Assembly: GCA_038232415.1 (NCBI GenBank)
Contig: JBBSHY010000012.1
Span: 1-26,907 of the forward strand
Length of the DNA stretch: 26,907 bases
Direction: 5' to 3'
DNA from: JBBRXZ01 sp038232415
GTDB taxonomy: Bacteria; Patescibacteriota; Saccharimonadia; Saccharimonadales; UBA4665
Part shown: piece after piece, positions 1 through 5,881 of the stretch
How positions within the stretch are numbered: the first letter of the stretch is position 1
How the letters are laid out: each line of letters starts with the position of its first letter
Translations under genes and position numbers: made by a program
The notes under the pieces: generated by a model
Told to the model about the DNA's origin: nothing
Database searches by the model: none
What the model saw: only the letters and a program-made list of their open reading frames with translations

Positions 1-429
1 ATCACCTGGAACAAGCTTACTAAGATTACTAAACACACCAGGCTCACCGCGCAATCCATCTAGATGCCCCGCGATTACTGCAGTCCCGGTATTACCCGGC
101 AGCGCACCATATTTATACCATCCGGCGTCAATGACGTTTGTTGGTACACTCATACTGCCGTCCTTGGTGAGGCCCACGTATATAACGTGCGTATCGATCC
201 GTAATTTTGGAATTTGTAATCGAGTGGGGAGACCGTAGTTAGTGGTAACTTTATGTGCAGCGGCAGGCTTATGCGTAGTACTCACCTGAGATAATTGGCG
301 CTTTGGTGAATGATGTAAAACGTATGCCGCGGCAAATACTCCACCTAGCAACATCGTTAGGCCAACAAGTAATACAGTGTACTTATGGCGCTTATTACTC
401 TTCGCACCGTAAGTGTACTTATAACCCAT
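1..429 (-). CDS. Class F-type sortase, N-terminal part (C-terminus outside window)
   Basis: Transpeptidase expected to attach LPxTG-type proteins to the cell surface. The readable 143 residues have a basic N-terminus, one membrane segment (about residues 18-38), a linker, then the start of the sortase barrel: a PKLRIDTHV strand, the VGLTKDGSMSVP block, DAGWYKYGALPG, and the AGHLDG motif holding the catalytic His. This order is typical of class F sortases. The catalytic Cys and Arg lie beyond base 1 and cannot be checked. The ATG start is 16 nt after the stop of the LPNTG protein upstream, so the two are probably co-transcribed. I see no strong ribosome-binding site, so translation may be coupled. 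The family call is firm; the subclass is less so. Confidence 0.88.
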   Translation of the reverse strand, partial: MGYKYTYGAKSNKRHKYTVLLVGLTMLLGGVFAAAYVLHHSPKRQLSQVSTTHKPAAAHKVTTNYGLPTRLQIPKLRIDTHVIYVGLTKDGSMSVPTNVIDAGWYKYGALPGNTGTAVIAGHLDGLRGEPGVFSNLSKLVPGD

Positions 430-445
430 GCCACTTGGAAAGCAT

Positions 446-1324
446 TTAAGCTCGCTTGCCCACCACTCGTACCAGCATCATACCGGCACTAAAAATCCCT
501 AAATAAACAAAATCTTTGAATGAGACAGTTTGCACAGGCTGGCTTTGACCGGTGTTGGGTAGACCGGGTGTCTTAGTGACAGTGGGCAAACTCTGGGAGT
601 TGGTGCCCTTGCCCGAACTGGTAGAACATGCTGAGCTGCTAATGGTATCGCTGTCTGTTGAAACAGTACCCCCGAAAGCTAGTGCTCGCCCTGTCCAAAT
701 AACCAGATTGCCGATGGTTATACCCGAAGCGTCAATGGCGGTTCCTCCAAAAGTGGAGTTTGCGCCGAGTGTAGTGGCAGCACCTGGCGTCCACGAGACA
801 TTACAAGCCGATGCGCCACCAGCTACTGTGACAACCGAATTTGCAGATGTGGTTAAGACGCCTGTCATTCTAAATATATATGTACCCGCACCTGTAAGCG
901 TTATAGTTCCGCCCCCGCCAATAGAAGCAGCCCCTGTAATACAGTAAACGCCAGGAGCGTAAACTCCCGCTACCCCGTGAGTAGTGTCCGAGGCTAGATC
1001 AATAGCGCCAGTCGCAAATGTAAACGTACAGGGCTGGCTGTTTAGAGCACTGAGCGCCGTGCCTTGGTCAATGCCTGCTTGGTTATAGGTGGCGTCGGCC
1101 ACATGTGTAGTGCCGTTTACTGTCGGGCTTGTAGCAGGTGGGGTTGTGTAGCCCAAATCGCCATTTATAGTTGTTCCAGAAGTTGTATTGCTATACGTCC
1201 CCGATAATATGCTAAAGCTGTCTGCCATACCGAGAGGAGGTGGAGTTGCGGCGTGCACTAAGGGCGCCGTCATAAATACTGCCATACCTAGGGATATAAC
1301 TCCTACTTTAATGTGTGTTTTCAT
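446..1324 (-). CDS. Secreted DUF3494 (ice-binding-like) protein with LPNTG sortase signal
   Basis: A 292-aa surface protein. It has a signal peptide (residues 1-25, cleavage after VHA), then a DUF3494 beta-solenoid-like domain (about 30-235). The domain starts LGMADSFSILSG and contains the GVYAPGVYCI and GTYIFRM blocks typical of the ice-binding/adhesin family. A low-complexity linker follows, then LPNTG at 255-259, a hydrophobic stretch and the basic tail GKRA: a complete sortase sorting signal. The sortase gene next downstream is the obvious partner. DUF3494 proteins include true ice-binding proteins, but many are simply surface proteins, so ice binding is not established here. The start has an AAGGAT ribosome-binding site, and TGG-TAAACT (1383-1391, minus) is a plausible extended -10. 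Confidence 0.92.
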   Translation of the reverse strand: MKTHIKVGVISLGMAVFMTAPLVHAATPPPLGMADSFSILSGTYSNTTSGTTINGDLGYTTPPATSPTVNGTTHVADATYNQAGIDQGTALSALNSQPCTFTFATGAIDLASDTTHGVAGVYAPGVYCITGAASIGGGGTITLTGAGTYIFRMTGVLTTSANSVVTVAGGASACNVSWTPGAATTLGANSTFGGTAIDASGITIGNLVIWTGRALAFGGTVSTDSDTISSSACSTSSGKGTNSQSLPTVTKTPGLPNTGQSQPVQTVSFKDFVYLGIFSAGMMLVRVVGKRA

Positions 1325-1547
1325 TTTTTTTATCCTTTTTTGTATGCACCGTTAATTAGTCTAAACGTCTATATTCGCATTTAGTTTACCATAATCGGTA
1401 TCTATTACCTATTAATATATTTGATTTAAGCATAAGCTAAAATATATCGTTTGCAAATAGACCTTGTAGGACTCGAACCAATTGACTTCTTAGTAAAATT
1501 TGAGCAAACAAAAACCTCTGTTGTAATAGCAGAGGTAATGATGCTTA

Positions 1548-1606
1548 TGGTTGAGTACGTGCAATCGAATTGGAACCTAATCAGCAAAGAGTTGCTTCGT
1601 TGGAAT
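1548..1606 (+). repeat. Direct repeat copy A (partner at 4504-4562)
   Basis: Bases 1548-1579 are identical to 4504-4535 (32/32). Beyond that the DNA diverges, but the translated frame stays conserved: VEYVQSNWNLISKELLRW here and VEYVQSNWNLLSKELVRW in copy B. Most base changes are synonymous or conservative (AGC/AGT, AAA/AAG, GAG/GAA, TTG/CTG, CGT/AGG). This suggests a conserved protein tail, perhaps of a lost recombinase or mobile gene, rather than a purely structural repeat. The two copies enclose the riboflavin kinase/methyltransferase segment. Confidence 0.85.
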
Positions 1607-1650
1607 AATACGCTTCGTGCTAATCATCGATTAGCTACCAATTAGCAGTC

Positions 1651-1656
1651 TATACT
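1651..1656 (+). promoter_or_regulatory. -10 TATACT, 6 nt before the methyltransferase ATG
   Basis: TATACT ends 6 nt before the ATG at 1663 and there is no Shine-Dalgarno sequence, so a leaderless transcript is predicted. No clear -35 is seen. Confidence 0.5.
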
Positions 1657-1662
1657 AGTTAT

Positions 1663-2577
1663 ATGCCTCAAACTAACACTGACCTATCCAATAAGCTTCA
1701 TGAAGTCGAAAAAGTTATTGATATACAAAAAGTCCTTGCTCGTAATGCCGATGATACATCTAACATAGCCAAATACTACAAAAAGAACCGTCTTGCTTAT
1801 CGCCTGTTTAACAGCCATGAGGGTTTCGTTCATATGGGCATTAGTAATGATGACTCATTCGATGAAGCCGACTTCTACAAGCAGGCAAAACTTGTACTTG
1901 AGCAAATAAATAAGATAGGCGCACGAAATGTACTTGAGCTTGCACCTGGTAAAGCCGCTACCTTAAAGTACCTTGCCAAAGAAAAATCATCTGTACAGTT
2001 TTATGGCCTCGACTTACCAAATGGCCAGCTTAAGACAAAGACCAGCAATTCAAACGTTAAGCTATCGTACGGGGATTATCACGACTTGAGCAGGTACTCT
2101 AATGCTTCAATGGATATCGTCTACACTATTGAAGCTCTTTGCCATGCCCATGATAAAAATAAGGTTATTGCCGAGGCTTTTCGTGTGCTTATAAAAGGTG
2201 GTCGTTTAATAGTTATTGATGGCTATTTTAGTAAGGGCTCAGCAAAGCTCAATGGCAACCAAAAGACAGTTATGAAGTTAGTCGCCAACAGCATGATGGT
2301 TACCGATAAACAGCAGGACTACAAAACGTTTTGTGGACTTCTTAAAAGCAACGGTTTTAAAACGCTTGAATCTGTAGACTACTCAAAAAATATCCTGCCT
2401 AGCCTTTATCGCTTAGAGCATACAGCTCGCAGGTTTATGAAACGTCTGAAATTGGCAAAGTTTATTACTACCATTGCAGGAGAGATAGTTACAGCTAATG
2501 CCGCAGCAGGTTACCTAATGCCTATATGTGTAGAGAATGGCTTGTTCGAATATCGCTACACGCTTGTTATAAAATAG
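1663..2577 (+). CDS. SAM-dependent class I methyltransferase (sterol/UbiE-like)
   Basis: 304-aa methyltransferase. A helical N-terminal region (1-80) precedes a Rossmann methyltransferase fold. Motif I is NVLELAPGKAAT (89-100), the acidic end of beta-2 is GLDLP (115-119), and DIVYTIEALCHAHDK (141-155) matches the post-motif II region of sterol/tocopherol-type C-methyltransferases. A GGRLIVIDGYF strand follows. The long C-terminal part (about 225-304), ending FEYRYTLVIK, also resembles that group. The substrate is unknown. It is the only plus-strand gene of the accessory segment and points toward the minus-strand phosphatase. Codon use is A+T-rich compared with genes further right. Confidence 0.82.
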   Translation: MPQTNTDLSNKLHEVEKVIDIQKVLARNADDTSNIAKYYKKNRLAYRLFNSHEGFVHMGISNDDSFDEADFYKQAKLVLEQINKIGARNVLELAPGKAATLKYLAKEKSSVQFYGLDLPNGQLKTKTSNSNVKLSYGDYHDLSRYSNASMDIVYTIEALCHAHDKNKVIAEAFRVLIKGGRLIVIDGYFSKGSAKLNGNQKTVMKLVANSMMVTDKQQDYKTFCGLLKSNGFKTLESVDYSKNILPSLYRLEHTARRFMKRLKLAKFITTIAGEIVTANAAAGYLMPICVENGLFEYRYTLVIK

Positions 2578-2600
2578 GCTGATAGATTTAGATTCGTAAT

Positions 2601-3188
2601 TTACCCCAAAAATTCCTTAAATGAAGCTACCTCGCCATCCTCAAACGTGAACACGCCTACATAATTATGTGGGTAGGCTTCACTAATATTATGCTCGCCA
2701 AAGTCTTGGCCAATATGACTAGCCTTTAATGCAGCTATTACTCCCGAGTGGCAAACAAGCAAAATAGTTTTTCCTGAATTAACTTTATTTAATTCGCCGA
2801 TGGTATGAAATACGCGCTTTTGCATGTGGTCAAGTGATTCACCATTTGGTGGTGTATAGTGAGTGTCTCTATCCAGCTTCGGATATAACTTATAAGCTTC
2901 AGCGCTAAACATATTAGCAGCATCGCCATAATTAACTTCTCGCAAACCAGATAGTCGCTTAATCTCTTTATTAAAGTTCAAGCCACGAGCAAGTACATAC
3001 GCAGTAATGAATGCCCTGCCAACATCGCTCGAATACATCTCGTCTATGTGAACATTCGCTAATTTCTTGATTACTTTTTCGATTGACTCGAGTCCAGTAT
3101 CCGTAAGTGGTGTATCGATCCAGCCCGAAAGACGCTTCGCTCTATTATTATCAGTTTCGCCGTGTCGGACTATGTAAAAGGTAGTCAA
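2601..3188 (-). CDS. Histidine phosphatase (phosphoglycerate mutase-like)
   Basis: 195-aa member of the histidine phosphatase superfamily, acting on an unknown phosphate ester. The RHGET motif is at 8-12 with the phospho-accepting His9. R58 lies in SSDVGRA, the general acid is E84 in GLREVNYG, and the second His is H147 in LLVCHSG, so the catalytic set is complete. The start codon is TTG, placed so that RHG follows one beta strand as usual. It lies 6 nt after the stop of the preceding methyltransferase gene and is last in the ribK-methyltransferase-phosphatase operon, so its substrate may be related to what those enzymes make. Confidence 0.88.
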   Translation of the reverse strand: MTTFYIVRHGETDNNRAKRLSGWIDTPLTDTGLESIEKVIKKLANVHIDEMYSSDVGRAFITAYVLARGLNFNKEIKRLSGLREVNYGDAANMFSAEAYKLYPKLDRDTHYTPPNGESLDHMQKRVFHTIGELNKVNSGKTILLVCHSGVIAALKASHIGQDFGEHNISEAYPHNYVGVFTFEDGEVASFKEFLG

Positions 3189-3194
3189 GTGAAT

Positions 3195-3824
3195 TTACTT
3201 TCTAGCAATAATTTTAATAAATGCAGATTGTCGCTCATATATTTTTTCTTGGCCTTTAGTTAATGATTCAATACGAAAACCTATATCAGATAGTAGCTTA
3301 CGCGCATAAACTTCGCTAAAGAAATGCCGTACATGGCCGTCAAGCTCAAACATGTCAGATTCGATTTGGGTGCCTTTACCATAGATTGCATCACTAACTT
3401 CCTTGCATATAAAGCAAAGGTAGCCGTCTGGCTTAAGTACCCGATTAATCTCTGCAAATATTTTTTGGGTAATCTCATCTGTGGAGTAATGTAGTGATAA
3501 CCGAGCATAGACCACACCAAAACTATTATCATCATATTGTAGATGCTCACTAGTATCTTGGACTTTAAACAGCAGGTTTGTCTGTGACCATCGCTCGTGG
3601 TTTTGCTCAATTACAACATCAGAAAAATCAGTGGCCACTACAGCATGGCCTTGCTTAGCAAAATAAGCTGAATCGTTACCCTCTCCACAGCCTAGTTCAA
3701 GAATTGTTGAGGCTTTAGGTATAGTCGCTTCGACTTCTTCGGCAAATTGAGTTTGCCGCAATGAATGAACATGTAGCCCTAGATTAGTATGAGCATTATC
3801 CCAAAGTTGACGTTGGTCTTGCAT
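3195..3824 (-). CDS. Class I SAM-dependent methyltransferase
   Basis: 209-aa methyltransferase of the Methyltransf_11/TehB-like type. Motif I is ILELGCGEGNDSAYFA (41-56). The SAM-ribose acidic residue is D66 in VATDFS. The frame also has DDNSFGVVYARLSLHY (motif IV area) and NRVLKPDGYLCF (motif V/VI area). The C-terminal ARKLLSDIGF block is common in small-molecule methyltransferases. Its ATG overlaps the riboflavin kinase stop codon (TAATG), indicating translational coupling. The substrate is unknown. Confidence 0.85.
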   Translation of the reverse strand: MQDQRQLWDNAHTNLGLHVHSLRQTQFAEEVEATIPKASTILELGCGEGNDSAYFAKQGHAVVATDFSDVVIEQNHERWSQTNLLFKVQDTSEHLQYDDNSFGVVYARLSLHYSTDEITQKIFAEINRVLKPDGYLCFICKEVSDAIYGKGTQIESDMFELDGHVRHFFSEVYARKLLSDIGFRIESLTKGQEKIYERQSAFIKIIARK

Positions 3825-4219
3825 TAGAATCTTACCTCGACTATATCGCCATCTTGCAATCGTAATTCATCACGTATTTTATGACAGGAGATGATTTCAA
3901 TTACGCGCTTTGAATGACGTCCAGCACCATCCTCTGCTAGCTTATTCCTCACAGCAAAACAATCTAATGCATTAACGATAGCAGGAGTGATATATATAGT
4001 TGCTTCACCTTCGTGATCACTACGCACTATTTGTCGAGCATACGGTGGCATGTCAACTTCATGGTCTAGCTTGATATTAAGGGAGCCGGGAATTAACTCT
4101 ACGCCAGTTTCCTTTTCGTATAAGTCTAATGCAACGCTTCCGCTTGCCATCCGATTTGACATATGTCCAGTACCTGAAATTACTTCACCTGAATAAGCCT
4201 GTAATTCATTGTTGCTCAT
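3824..4219 (-). CDS. ribK: CTP-dependent riboflavin kinase (DUF120, archaeal type)
   Basis: 131-aa protein matching the DUF120/RibK barrel, which makes FMN from riboflavin using CTP. The signature glycine-rich start is GEVISGTGHMSNR (11-23), the PGTLN-like nucleotide/Mg motif reads PGSLNIKL (44-51), and the C-terminal strand is IEIISCHKIRDELRLQDGDIVEV. This family is characteristic of archaea, whereas most bacteria use ATP-dependent RibF. I choose ATG 4219 over an upstream in-frame TTG at 4243, because a perfect TATAAT (4226-4231) ends 6 nt before it. That predicts a leaderless mRNA and makes the upstream codons part of the promoter. It is the first gene of the operon with the methyltransferase (1-nt overlap) and the phosphatase. 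Confidence 0.82.
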   Translation of the reverse strand: MSNNELQAYSGEVISGTGHMSNRMASGSVALDLYEKETGVELIPGSLNIKLDHEVDMPPYARQIVRSDHEGEATIYITPAIVNALDCFAVRNKLAEDGAGRHSKRVIEIISCHKIRDELRLQDGDIVEVRF

Positions 4220-4225
4220 ACGCTG

Positions 4226-4231
4226 ATTATA
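4226..4231 (-). promoter_or_regulatory. -10 TATAAT of the ribK operon
   Basis: A perfect -10 hexamer with 6 nt (CAGCGT) to the ribK ATG and no Shine-Dalgarno sequence, consistent with a leaderless transcript. No strong -35 is seen. Confidence 0.65.
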
Positions 4232-4420
4232 GATGATGAGCAACGATTTTTATCATAAAATCATTCTGGAGTTATTATCGTTTTGCAGTCCACTTTTGCT
4301 CAATGGCCATTCGGTCAGTGAGGTGCAGTATGGCATGCCGAATCTTTCGCAGGTCATAGTGCCTATGTCGCTTAGTACTTGCAACTCTTCGTTGTCGTAG
4401 AATCCGATCATTTGTCGTGT

Positions 4421-4482
4421 TGGAACCTAAATAACAGGGGTAAAATAAAATCGGCTCCAAATTGTTGAAATTCTGGAACCTT
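4421..4482 (-). repeat. Hairpin repeat element R1 (partner R2 at 4992-5052)
   Basis: Read on the minus strand: GGTTCCA...TGGAGCC forms a 7-bp stem (one G-T pair). A T-rich run follows, then TTACCCCTGTT and ATTTAGGTTCC. R2 has the same order: hairpin, T-rich run, TTACCCCTGTT, AATTAGGTTTC. The 11-mer AACAGGGGTAA (plus strand) is at 4433-4443. It looks like a diverged small mobile or terminator-like element. Confidence 0.6.
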
Positions 4483-4503
4483 TTCGTATCTATCAGTATG
4501 ATT

Positions 4504-4562
4504 TGGTTGAGTACGTGCAATCGAATTGGAACCTACTCAGTAAGGAACTGGTAAGGTGGCTA
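4504..4562 (+). repeat. Direct repeat copy B (partner at 1548-1606)
   Basis: Identical to copy A over 4504-4535, then conserved only at the peptide level (SKELVRW versus SKELLRW). In this copy the reading frame begins close to the repeat and continues into unrelated sequence, so it appears truncated. Its reverse complement begins AGGTTCCAATTCGATT and ends CTCAACCA, reminiscent of a tRNA T-arm plus CCA end. Confidence 0.8.
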
Positions 4563-4612
4563 CAAATATCTAAAGATAACTCGACGCTTCCTCTACCTAG
4601 TGGTACTCGAAC

Positions 4613-4948
4613 CTATTCTTTTGCTCTATCCTCAAACCATTCCTGTGACCGATTAAATTTCCATGGCTGTTTCACATTACACTTTATGACTTCAACGTGT
4701 TCCCAGACCTTACCGGTTACATAGGGTTCTTTATCTAACCAGTCCTGCATTTCTTTTTCTGACGGAAAGTCCATGACAGCCATCGAACCAATCATTTTGC
4801 CATCATTATCTAGTAGCACACTTCCGTACCATCTATTCCCTGACTCTTCCATCTTGTAACCCAATGCAATATGCTCTTGTCTAACAGCTGATCGCCGTTC
4901 CACCGCTCTATCGTCTGTACCGTCACGACCAATAACTAAAAACTGCAT
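4613..4948 (-). CDS. YciI-like (YCII domain) protein
   Basis: 111-aa ferredoxin-like alpha/beta protein of the YciI/DGPF group, often described as small dimeric enzymes or stress proteins of uncertain activity. Features are the N-terminal strand MQFLVIGRDG, an RRSAVRQEHI helix, the GSVLLDNDGKMIGSMAVMDF hairpin, then SEKEMQDWLDKEPYV, where the family has its conserved DPY/EPY turn, and a C-terminal VIKCNV strand. ATG 4948 is preferred over an upstream in-frame start at 4984, because AAAGGAG lies 6-7 nt before it and the family begins at this strand. It stands alone between the two hairpin repeat elements. Confidence 0.83.
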   Translation of the reverse strand: MQFLVIGRDGTDDRAVERRSAVRQEHIALGYKMEESGNRWYGSVLLDNDGKMIGSMAVMDFPSEKEMQDWLDKEPYVTGKVWEHVEVIKCNVKQPWKFNRSQEWFEDRAKE

Positions 4949-4991
4949 ATAGACTCCTTTGAGTTTAATCATAGCAAAGACCATGCAAGAC

Positions 4992-5052
4992 TGAAACCTA
5001 ATTAACAGGGGTAATTATAAAAAATAGTGCCATACTTTGAAAGCCTGGCACT
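4992..5052 (-). repeat. Hairpin repeat element R2, doubling as tRNA-fMet terminator
   Basis: On the minus strand AGTGCCA (5032-5026 on pairing with 5052-5046 TGGCACT) makes a 7-bp stem followed by ATTTTTT, a good intrinsic terminator just downstream of the initiator tRNA. TTACCCCTGTT (5014-5004) and AATTAGGTTTC follow, matching R1 in order and in about 20 of 22 bases of that tail. Confidence 0.65.
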
Positions 5053-5074
5053 GTCGTTATCTAAAACTTTGACT

Positions 5075-5149
5075 TGGTTGCGGGGACAGGACTCGAACCT
5101 GTGACCTCGTGGTTATGAGCCACGCGAGCTGCCGCTGCTCCACCCCGCG
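5075..5149 (-). tRNA. Initiator tRNA-fMet (CAU)
   Basis: A full cloverleaf can be drawn: acceptor CGCGGGG/CCCCGCA, D-stem GAGC/GCTC with a 7-nt loop, anticodon stem CGTGG/CCACG around CTCATAA, T-arm ACAGG-TTCGAGT-CCTGT, and an encoded CCA. The C1:A72 mismatch and A11:U24 pair are bacterial initiator hallmarks. The anticodon stem deviates from the usual three G:C pairs: 29:41 is U:A. Length is 75 nt. Confidence 0.96.
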
Positions 5150-5163
5150 ATGAGTGGTACTGT

Positions 5164-5193
5164 ATTGTATCAAAACAGGGGTAATATTGTCAA
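5164..5193 (-). promoter_or_regulatory. Promoter of tRNA-fMet
   Basis: TTGACA (5193-5188) and TACAAT (5169-5164), separated by 18 bp, read toward the tRNA; TGA before the -10 also fits an extended -10. The spacer carries a third copy of the AACAGGGGTAA word (5174-5184). Transcription would start about 8 nt before the mature 5' end. Confidence 0.75.
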
Positions 5194-5643
5194 TTATCGG
5201 CCTTGGCGGTACAGGAAGAAATCAACCCAGGATTCAAAATTACGTTGATAAGCCGGTTGCTTAGCTTTGGCTGCTTCAGGTTTATCAGTACCAGGCACAT
5301 TAATCGTATAGCTCAGGGCTACGCGCTTTGGTACTACCACCTCCTTCTCGCCCGCCGCCGACAGGCCAAAATTTTCACGAGCTGATAGTTCCAGGTATTG
5401 ATTACTGTTCAGATACTGGTTCTGAAGCTCCAGATTGTCATTCTGCAACTTTTGAAGCGTGTTTTGCTGGTTTAGGGCCGATATCTGTTTCTGCAGCCCG
5501 TAATTGGTCTGTATACTCTTAACACCGCTCCAGCTGATCAGTAACACAATCACTACGAATACCACCTGCCCGAGGAAACGTACATCGCTTAAGCGTTGCA
5601 GATAGAACAGAGCTTTTTCTTTATACTGGGTATTTATTTTCAT
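5194..5643 (-). CDS. ftsB: FtsB/DivIC-like septum formation initiator
   Basis: 149-aa bitopic division protein. It has a cytoplasmic basic N-terminus, one membrane helix (about 25-44), a Gln/Asn/Leu-rich coiled coil (about 48-82), then LELSARENFGLSAAGEKEVVVPK, matching the conserved DivIC/FtsB motif after the coiled coil. A polar tail ends VDFFLYRQGR. It would act in the divisome with FtsL/FtsQ-type partners. It is a single gene between two tRNA genes. TATAAT at 5667-5662 predicts a short leader (about 11 nt) with no evident Shine-Dalgarno sequence. DivIC versus FtsB naming is not resolvable here. Confidence 0.85.
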   Translation of the reverse strand: MKINTQYKEKALFYLQRLSDVRFLGQVVFVVIVLLISWSGVKSIQTNYGLQKQISALNQQNTLQKLQNDNLELQNQYLNSNQYLELSARENFGLSAAGEKEVVVPKRVALSYTINVPGTDKPEAAKAKQPAYQRNFESWVDFFLYRQGR

Positions 5644-5685
5644 GACTATATACTTGGAAGTATTATATAACTCCGATCAGAGATC

Positions 5686-5694
5686 TGCTATACT
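5686..5694 (+). promoter_or_regulatory. Extended -10 (TGC-TATACT) upstream of tRNA-CAU
   Basis: TGC followed by TATACT, about 35 bp before the mature tRNA start, with no clear -35. An extended -10 is the best candidate promoter for the tRNA. Confidence 0.5.
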
Positions 5695-5729
5695 TTCATC
5701 TGTTAGCTATCATATTTTTACCAGATTCC

Positions 5730-5805
5730 GGGGGTGTAGCTCAGTGGTTAGAGCAGTCGGCTCATAACCGATTGGTCCCTGGTTCAAATCCAGGCACCCC
5801 CACCA
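5730..5805 (+). tRNA. tRNA with CAU anticodon, probably tRNA-Ile2 (lysidine) or elongator Met
   Basis: Complete 76-nt cloverleaf with encoded CCA: GGGGGTG/CACCCCC acceptor, GCTC/GAGC D-stem, anticodon stem GTCGG/CCGAT (G:T at 27:43) around CTCATAA, and T-arm CCTGG-TTCAAAT-CCAGG. The D-loop AGTGGTTA, the GAGCAG junction and TTGGTC variable region resemble bacterial tRNA-Ile2 (CAU modified to lysidine by TilS) at least as much as elongator tRNA-Met. Position 1:72 is paired, so it is not an initiator. Confidence 0.93.
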
Positions 5806-5829
5806 CTATCTAGATTTTTTATAAAGAAA

Positions 5830-5851
5830 GAGGAGCGGAAATCCGCTCCTC
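5830..5851 (-). terminator. Intrinsic terminator of the repeat-protein gene
   Basis: A perfect 10-bp stem (GAGGAGCGGA/TCCGCTCCTC) with a 2-nt spacer. Read on the minus strand it is followed by TTTCTTTAT, so it fits termination of the gene ending at 5882. It may also stop the tRNA transcript from the other side. Confidence 0.7.
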
Positions 5852-5881
5852 TAACCTGTGAGGTTGGTCTAACTAGTAGTG

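Larger units (their letters stand above)
1325..1662. other. Intergenic region with promoter and a tRNA-like/repeat segment
   Basis: The left part (1325-1450) is the A+T-rich promoter and leader of the DUF3494 gene. From about 1451 a 64-codon open frame runs to 1645. It has no good ribosome-binding site, and its early residues GLEP come from ACTCGAACC at 1471-1479, the antisense of a tRNA T-arm. That is typical of spurious frames on tRNA-derived DNA. Its second half contains the direct repeat described separately. A TATACT -10 for the next gene is at 1651-1656. Confidence 0.6.
4244..4612. other. Gene-poor repeat-rich stretch
   Basis: No convincing gene. A minus-strand open frame (4275-4520) ends in an Arg/Lys/His-rich peptide but has no ribosome-binding site or recognisable domain; it may be a gene remnant. 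TGGAACCT occurs at 4421, 4474 and 4527, exactly 53 bp apart, and TCGAACCT at 4607. The hairpin element R1 and direct-repeat copy B are also here. Confidence 0.55.

Noticed and set aside
1451..1645. 64-aa open frame as an intact gene
   Set aside because: No ribosome-binding site, begins in a tRNA T-arm-like antisense segment giving GLEP, and only its second half is conserved with the 4504 repeat. Treated as repeat or remnant.
4275..4520. 81-aa minus-strand frame
   Set aside because: Overlaps hairpin element and direct repeat, no start signals, no recognised domain. At most a degraded gene.
4421..4534. CRISPR-like array because of words spaced 53 bp
   Set aside because: Only an 8-bp word repeats, the spacers do not resemble array spacers, and no cas genes are present.
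4503..4724. 73-aa plus-strand frame
   Set aside because: Only the first residues match the repeat; the rest runs antisense through the YciI gene.
5075..5149. att site shared with 1463-1480
   Set aside because: Only 12 bases (AGGACTCGAACC) match between the tRNA 3' half and the upstream segment, and this word is common to T-arms. Not enough to claim attL/attR.
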